Source: Bacteroidales bacterium UBA2716 (GTDB taxonomy: Bacteria; Bacteroidota; Bacteroidia; Bacteroidales; UBA932). From it: 17,297 nucleotides of DNA. Numbering within the stretch: the first letter of the stretch is position 1; every line of letters begins with the position of its first letter. Positions 12,651-17,297 of this stretch are shown piece by piece. A program made the position numbers and the translations under genes. The stretch lies in NCBI GenBank assembly GCA_002354005.1, contig DEKS01000103.1, positions 1-17,297 of the forward strand. The letters run 5' to 3'. A model generated the notes under the pieces. The model saw nothing but the letters and a program-made list of their open reading frames with translations, was not told the origin of the DNA and did not search any database.

Positions 12651-15110
12651 TTACAAATACCTTCCCGTGATACTTTCCTTGTTGGCGGCAATTTCCGCTG
12701 GGGCGCCGGCAGCGACAATCCGACCGCCCTGGACACCGCCTCCCGGGCCCATGTCCACAAGATAATCGGCCTGACGGATGACATCCAGGTCATGCTCGAT
12801 GACAATCACCGTGGCACCGTTGTCTATCAGGTGCCGGAATACGTTCATCAGCGTTTGGACATCCAGCGGATGCAGGCCGATGGTGGGCTCGTCAAACACG
12901 AAGACCGCATCCCCCTGGCCGCGTCCCATCTCGCTGGCCAGTTTAAGGCGCTGGGCCTCGCCGCCGGACAGGCTGGGCGTGGCCTCCCCGAGCGTCAGGT
13001 AGCCCAGTCCCAGGTCGTGCAGCACCTGCAGGCGGCTCTTCACCAGGGGCAAATCGGCACAGGCCTCAAGTGCCTCATCCACACTCATTTCCATGAGCTG
13101 CGGCAGCGTATGGCCGCCCTTCCGGTGAATCTCGAAGGCCGCACGCGCATAGCGGGAACCGTGGCAGTCCGGGCACGGGATATCCACGTCCGGCAGGAAC
13201 TGCACATCCAGGCTGATGGAGCCCGTTCCGTCGCAGGTGGGACAGCGCAACTTTCCGGTATTGTAGGAGAAATCCCCGGCCTTCCAGCCGCCGGCCTTGG
13301 CCTCATCGGTCCGGGCAAAAACCTTGCGAAGCTCGTCGTGGATATTCGCGTAAGTGGCCACGGTGGAGCGCACGTTGATGCCGATGGGCGTAGCGTCGAT
13401 AAGCTTGACCTGACGGATGCCATCGGCCTCAATAGCAAGCACATGGGACGGCAGTTTGCCACCGTCGATGTGCGCCTTGAGCCCGGGAATCAGGCTTTCC
13501 AGAATCAGGGTTGTCTTGCCCGAACCGGATACGCCGGTAATAACGGACAGGCGTCCCTTCGGGAAAGAGACTTCCAGCGGACACACGGTGTGGATGGCGC
13601 CGGTTCGCATGCGGAGGGTCCCCAGGCCGAAAAGGTCCGCCCTTCTCGGCGCCGGTTTAAGCCCGCTTTTCAGATACGGGCCGATGCGCGAAGCGGGGTT
13701 GGCCTCCAACTCCCCTACCGTGCCCTGCGCGATGACCGTTCCGCCTTTGGCACCGGCCTCGGGGCCCAGCTCAATAATGTGGTCGGCGTGCGCAAGTACC
13801 TGTGTATCATGGTCCACCAGCACCACGGTGTTGCCATCGGCCACCAAATCGTCCATGACGCCCGTCAGGCCTTCCAGGTTGGACGGATGCAGGCCGATGG
13901 AAGGCTCGTCCAGCACATAGAGCACGCCGGTGGTTCGGTTGCGCACGGCACGAGCCAGCTGGATTCGCTGCCGCTCACCCGTAGAGAGGGTTGCTGCCGC
14001 ACGGTCCAGCGACAGATAGCTCAGCCCCAGGTCCACCAGCCGGCGGGCCGTGTCCTGGAACGATTCGCAGATGCGCTCCGCCATGGGACGCATGGGCTCC
14101 GGCAGCGACGCCGGGACGCCCTTCACCCACTCGATAAGCTCGGAGAGGGTCATCTTGCAGGCATCGGCCAGGTTGATACCCCGCAGCAGCGGTGCCCGGG
14201 CGGCCTCGGACAGGCGCGTTCCGCCGCATTCGGGGCACACGTCCTCCTTGAGGAACTTCTCCACGCGCTTCATGCCGGCCTCATCCTTCACCTTGGAGAG
14301 GGCGTTTTCCACGCTGTAAACGGCGCTGTAGTAGGTGAAGTCCATCTCGGCAAAGCCGTTGGTCTTCTCGTTCTTGTAGATGATATGCCGCTTCTCGGCG
14401 GGGCCATGATACACGATTTCCTTTTCCTCCGGCGTAAGGTCCTTGAACGGGACGTCGGTCCGCACGCCCATCTCGCGGGCGATGTCTTTCATCAGCGACC
14501 ACATGAGCGAGCCCCAGGGAGCCACGGCGCCCTCATCGATGGTGAGGTTCTCGTCCGGAACCAGGGTGGATTCGTCCACGGTGCGGACGATGCCGGTACC
14601 GCCGCAGCAGCGGCAGGCGCCCTCGCTGTTGAAGGCAAGTTGCTCTGCACCAGGCGCATAGACCCGCTCGCCGCAAACCGGACAGTAGATGGGCTGCTCG
14701 GCCGCCACGTCCAGCGTGGGCGCCAGGTAATGTCCGTTGGGACAGCGGTGGCTGGCTAGACGCGAGAACATGAGGCGGAGGCTGTTCAACAGCTCCGACA
14801 TGGTCCCGAAGGTGCTGCGGATGCCAGGAACGCCCGGACGCTGGTGCAGAGCCAGCGCCGCAGGGACGTAGCGGACGTCATCGGCCATGGCGCGCGACGC
14901 CTGCGTCATCCGGCGGCGCGTATAGGTGGAAAGGGACTCCAGGTAGCGGCGGGAGCCTTCGGCATACAGGACGCCCAGGGCCAGGGACGATTTCCCCGAG
15001 CCGGAAACCCCGGCAATCCCCACTATCTTTCCCAGCGGAATGTCAACGTCTATATTCTTCAGATTATGCGCCTTAGCGCCGCGGATTTCTATGTTTTTCG
15101 GTTGCTTCAT
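12651..15110 (-). CDS. UvrA2-like ABC ATPase lacking the UvrB-binding domain
   Basis: An 819-residue twin-ABC protein of the UvrA family. First ABC: Walker A GVSGSGKSS (34-42), a signature altered to LSTGERQRIQLA, and Walker B YVLDEPSIGLHP. Second ABC: Walker A GVSGSGKTT, signature LSGGEAQRLKLA and Walker B FVFDEPTIGLHP. Zinc modules are CPVCG...CRCCGGTG (143-172) and CPTCDGTG...CPDCHGSRY. In ordinary UvrA, about 940 residues long, roughly 120 residues including the UvrB-binding domain lie between the RCP segment and the first zinc module. Here only about 20 residues separate them (122-143). That matches UvrA2 (class II), found in Deinococcus and in antibiotic producers and linked to DNA-damage or drug tolerance. 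It follows the EamA gene by 29 bp. A separate canonical uvrA is expected elsewhere in the genome. Confidence 0.85.
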   Translation of the reverse strand: MKQPKNIEIRGAKAHNLKNIDVDIPLGKIVGIAGVSGSGKSSLALGVLYAEGSRRYLESLSTYTRRRMTQASRAMADDVRYVPAALALHQRPGVPGIRSTFGTMSELLNSLRLMFSRLASHRCPNGHYLAPTLDVAAEQPIYCPVCGERVYAPGAEQLAFNSEGACRCCGGTGIVRTVDESTLVPDENLTIDEGAVAPWGSLMWSLMKDIAREMGVRTDVPFKDLTPEEKEIVYHGPAEKRHIIYKNEKTNGFAEMDFTYYSAVYSVENALSKVKDEAGMKRVEKFLKEDVCPECGGTRLSEAARAPLLRGINLADACKMTLSELIEWVKGVPASLPEPMRPMAERICESFQDTARRLVDLGLSYLSLDRAAATLSTGERQRIQLARAVRNRTTGVLYVLDEPSIGLHPSNLEGLTGVMDDLVADGNTVVLVDHDTQVLAHADHIIELGPEAGAKGGTVIAQGTVGELEANPASRIGPYLKSGLKPAPRRADLFGLGTLRMRTGAIHTVCPLEVSFPKGRLSVITGVSGSGKTTLILESLIPGLKAHIDGGKLPSHVLAIEADGIRQVKLIDATPIGINVRSTVATYANIHDELRKVFARTDEAKAGGWKAGDFSYNTGKLRCPTCDGTGSISLDVQFLPDVDIPCPDCHGSRYARAAFEIHRKGGHTLPQLMEMSVDEALEACADLPLVKSRLQVLHDLGLGYLTLGEATPSLSGGEAQRLKLASEMGRGQGDAVFVFDEPTIGLHPLDVQTLMNVFRHLIDNGATVIVIEHDLDVIRQADYLVDMGPGGGVQGGRIVAAGAPAEIAANKESITGRYL

Positions 15111-15139
15111 TATGACAGAATAATATTCGTAGTTCGCTT

Positions 15140-16051
15140 CTATCGAAGGCCGGAAGAGGCGCCGGGCTTGAGAATCATGAAGACGACGGCACCCACGCAG
15201 ACGGCAATGCCCAGGGCCATCTTCCAGGTAAGGGGCTCCCCGAAGAGCACAGTCCCTATCAGGATGGCAGTAAGCGGCTCAAAAACGCCCAGGATGGAGG
15301 TTTTTGTAGGGCCGATATACCGCGTCGATACCGCAAGCGTGAGCATGGAAATCATGGTGGGCACAAGGGCGAGGCCCAGGAGGTTGCCCCAATCGGAAGC
15401 GGAGTCAATTCCCTCCAGCATACCGCCGCCCTGGAACGCACGAAGGCATGCGAAAAGGACCATGCCTGTCAGGAGGGCGTAGAGCGTGAGCGTATGCTCC
15501 GACACGTTCCTGATACGCTTGCTCCGGTTCACAATCACAAGGTACAAGGCATAGCTGAGGGCCGACAGGATAGCCAGGATAACACCCGGGAGTTTAATTT
15601 CGGCACCGGCCGACGGACTGGACAGAAGGAGGATGCCTCCGAAGGTGGCGACGATGGAGAGCCAAGTCTGCCAGCTGGGATAGAAACGGAGCAGGACCAT
15701 GATGAGGGCCACCAGGACCGGATACAGATACACCAGCGTTGTGGCCAGTCCCGACGGGATGAACGCGTAGGAGGTGAAAAGAAAAAGGCTGCTGCCGGCA
15801 AACAGGAGGCCGAGCACCAGCAGGAGCGGCAGTTCGCGGCCACCTGCCTTGAAGCTCTCCTTCCGCGCCAGCATCCACAGGGACAGGAGGAGCACCGACA
15901 GGCCGTACCGGAAAAACAGCATCACCAGCACCGGGACGCCGCTTTCCATGAGGGGCTTGGCAAAAAGCGGGTTGGTCCCGTAGGACACCCCCGCAACAAC
16001 ACCTGCCACAAGACCGATAAGCCTTCTATTCTGCTGATTACCTGTATTCAT
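15140..16051 (-). CDS. EamA/DMT-family transporter
   Basis: A 303-residue inner-membrane protein of the drug/metabolite transporter (EamA) family, which exports amino acids, metabolites or drugs. It has about ten hydrophobic segments in two five-helix repeats. The first begins LIGLVAGVVAGVSYGTNPLF. The second begins near LPGVILAILSALSYALYLVI and ends with LTAILIGTVLFGEPLTWKMA followed by a final helix. I chose the ATG at 16051 (MNTGNQQNRR). The frame is open further upstream to 16132, but the only good promoter, TATCTTTG at 16079-16086, lies inside that extension, and the extra residues are not membrane-like. UvrA2-like is next, probably in the same transcript. The substrate is unknown. Confidence 0.88.
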   Translation of the reverse strand: MNTGNQQNRRLIGLVAGVVAGVSYGTNPLFAKPLMESGVPVLVMLFFRYGLSVLLLSLWMLARKESFKAGGRELPLLLVLGLLFAGSSLFLFTSYAFIPSGLATTLVYLYPVLVALIMVLLRFYPSWQTWLSIVATFGGILLLSSPSAGAEIKLPGVILAILSALSYALYLVIVNRSKRIRNVSEHTLTLYALLTGMVLFACLRAFQGGGMLEGIDSASDWGNLLGLALVPTMISMLTLAVSTRYIGPTKTSILGVFEPLTAILIGTVLFGEPLTWKMALGIAVCVGAVVFMILKPGASSGLR

Positions 16052-16078
16052 CGACGCATTTTCATCTCTAAAGGGATG

Positions 16079-16086
16079 CAAAGATA
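16079..16086 (-). promoter_or_regulatory. -7 promoter element of the EamA gene
   Basis: The minus strand reads TATCTTTG, ending 27 bp before the ATG at 16051. It fixes the start of the EamA gene by excluding in-frame codons further upstream. Confidence 0.6.
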
Positions 16087-16098
16087 CTTCTTTTTTTC

Positions 16099-16106
16099 TA
16101 TCTTTG
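16099..16106 (+). promoter_or_regulatory. -7 promoter element of the C69 dipeptidase gene
   Basis: TATCTTTG on the plus strand, 26 bp before the ATG at 16133. It is divergent from the EamA promoter, with only 12 bp between the two -7 boxes, so the two promoters probably compete or share regulation. Confidence 0.6.
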
Positions 16107-16132
16107 TACGAATCATGACACCCCTTACACAC

Positions 16133-17297
16133 ATGAAACGTTTATTCACCCTGCTGCTTACTATAATCTTTGTCCTGCCGCTTTATGCGCAGGAGTTTGA
16201 CGGCCAAAGCTGCACCGCCTTGATGGTGGGCAAGAAAGCCTCCGCCGACGGTTCCGTCATCACTTCCCACACCTGCGACGGCAGGTATCGTACCTGGGTG
16301 CAGATGGAACCCGCCGCAGACCATGAGCCCGGGTCGATGCATCCCGTGCTCAGAGGCACCATGCAAACCCGGTTCCGGGGCGATACCACCGGCGTCAAGC
16401 TCATGGGTGAGATTCCTCAGGTGGCGCATACATATGCCTATCTGAACACGGCCTACCCCTGCCTCAACGAGAAGCAACTGGCCATGGGAGAGACCACTTT
16501 CGGTGGCCCCGACACCCTCGTGAACGCCGCCGGCTGGTTCACCATCGAGGAACTGGAGCGCGTGGCCCTTCAGCGCTGCGACAACGCCCGCGACGCCATC
16601 CGCCTCATGGGCGCCCTGGCAGAGCAGTATGGCTACGGAGACGGCGGTGAATGCCTCACGGTGGCCGACAAAAACGAGGTCTGGCAGTTCGAGATTGTGG
16701 GCGTCGGCAAGAACAAAATCGGCGCCGCATGGGTGGCCAAGCGGGTTCCGGACGACCACGTAGCCATTTCGGCCAACATCCCCCGCATCGGGAAAATCAA
16801 CCGCAAGGACAAGGACATGATGGCTTCCGCCAACGTGGAACAGGTGGCCATCGACAACGGCCTTTGGGACGGGAAAGGCGCGTTCGTTTTCTGGAAGGCC
16901 TTCAATACGGACTATGCCAAGGGCAAGAACTTCAACGACCGGGAATACTTCATCCTGAACCATTTAGCGCCCTCTCTGGGCCTCTCCTACGACATGGACG
17001 AACTCCCCTTCTCCGTGAAACCGGACAAGCCCGTGGACATCCGTCAGGTGATGGCCCTCTACCGGGAAACCTACGAAGGGACGGACTTCGACATGACCAA
17101 GAACATCAAGTTGGCGCGGCCCGCCACCAAGAAGCATCCGGCCGATACCGTGGTGAGCCCCGTGGCCAACCCCTGGCTTACCACCACCCTACGCAATACC
17201 CTCAACACCATCGCCCCGGGAACCGTGGAATTCCGCCGGACCGTAGCCGTGGCCTGGTGCGCCTACAGCCACATCACCCAGCTCCGCAGCTGGCTCC
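16133..17297 (+). CDS. C69-family dipeptidase, 3' truncated by window
   Basis: About 388 residues of a peptidase family C69 (PepD/dipeptidase A) enzyme are visible; the usual length is roughly 500-560, so the gene runs off the window. Residues 1-20 are a signal peptide (MKRLFTLLLTIIFVLPLYAQ). Then EFDGQSCTALMVGKKASADG places the nucleophile at Cys27, which is exposed as the N-terminal residue after self-processing (Ntn-hydrolase). SVITSHTCDGR and the later GDGGECLTVADKNEVWQFEIVG segment are family features. The enzyme hydrolyses a broad range of dipeptides, here in the envelope. An in-frame ATG at 16115 would add six residues (MTPLTH) before the signal peptide and is less likely. A truncated relative lies at 5594-5701. 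Confidence 0.88.
   Translation, partial: MKRLFTLLLTIIFVLPLYAQEFDGQSCTALMVGKKASADGSVITSHTCDGRYRTWVQMEPAADHEPGSMHPVLRGTMQTRFRGDTTGVKLMGEIPQVAHTYAYLNTAYPCLNEKQLAMGETTFGGPDTLVNAAGWFTIEELERVALQRCDNARDAIRLMGALAEQYGYGDGGECLTVADKNEVWQFEIVGVGKNKIGAAWVAKRVPDDHVAISANIPRIGKINRKDKDMMASANVEQVAIDNGLWDGKGAFVFWKAFNTDYAKGKNFNDREYFILNHLAPSLGLSYDMDELPFSVKPDKPVDIRQVMALYRETYEGTDFDMTKNIKLARPATKKHPADTVVSPVANPWLTTTLRNTLNTIAPGTVEFRRTVAVAWCAYSHITQLRSWL

Noticed and set aside
12648..14759. A 703-codon open frame on the plus strand
   Set aside because: It lies opposite the UvrA2-like gene, which has all ABC and zinc motifs; the plus-strand product is rich in G, H, Q and R with no domain, typical of an antisense shadow.
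16142..16963. A 273-codon open frame on the minus strand
   Set aside because: It is antisense to the C69 dipeptidase, which has a signal peptide, the nucleophile Cys and a promoter.
1..17297. CRISPR array, rRNA, transposase or phage genes
   Set aside because: Read through both strands; no spaced direct repeats, rRNA segments, DDE transposase or phage structural proteins were recognised.

Overview
The window is most likely chromosomal DNA of a GC-rich member of the Bacteroidota, probably an uncultured gut-type Bacteroidales. The best evidence is the promoters: almost every gene start has an upstream TAnnTTTG element (for example TATCTTTG, TAAATTTG, TAACTTTG), which is the Bacteroidota -7 consensus, and leaders are short. 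Gene content agrees: a tlpA-type thioredoxin, a GH3-family protein, a GNAT/hemolysin-like acyltransferase, a C69 dipeptidase and a lipoprotein dipeptide epimerase. The lineage is an inference. There is no rRNA, CRISPR array, integrase or transposase.

Layout. 1-1830: an inositol-monophosphatase-family gene on the plus strand runs into a convergent tlpA-greA pair on the minus strand. 1850-5530: two minus-strand genes, an HrpB-type DEAH helicase and a lipoprotein metallophosphoesterase, are separated by about 370 bp of non-coding DNA holding two strong palindromes. 5576-5827: a short graveyard where the 5' end of a C69 dipeptidase gene and the 5' end of another exported-protein gene are joined face to face. 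5832-8298: an operon of a GNAT acyltransferase and a GH3 protein. 8392-9779: rpiB-truB, with overlapping stop and start; truB carries an in-frame 134-bp palindromic element. 9793-12389: an apparent operon of two AT-rich orphan genes, an SH3-NlpC/P60 endopeptidase and a dipeptide epimerase. 12422-12557: tRNA-Ser(CGA) and a strong terminator. 12532-16051 (minus): an EamA transporter, a UvrA2-like ABC protein without the UvrB-binding domain, and a tiny lipoprotein reading frame. 16099-17297: the start of an intact C69 dipeptidase gene, cut by the window edge.

Functional themes. The NlpC/P60 enzyme, the epimerase and the C69 dipeptidase fit envelope breakdown of peptidoglycan peptides: release of L-Ala-D-Glu, its epimerisation, then dipeptide hydrolysis. 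The GNAT/GH3 pair may make an amino-acid-containing lipid. Most other genes are housekeeping.

The most unusual feature is the truB insertion. It has perfect 26-bp inverted ends placed so that both strands translate to the same terminal peptides. This is the architecture of Rickettsia palindromic elements and would be a comparable protein-coding palindrome in Bacteroidota.
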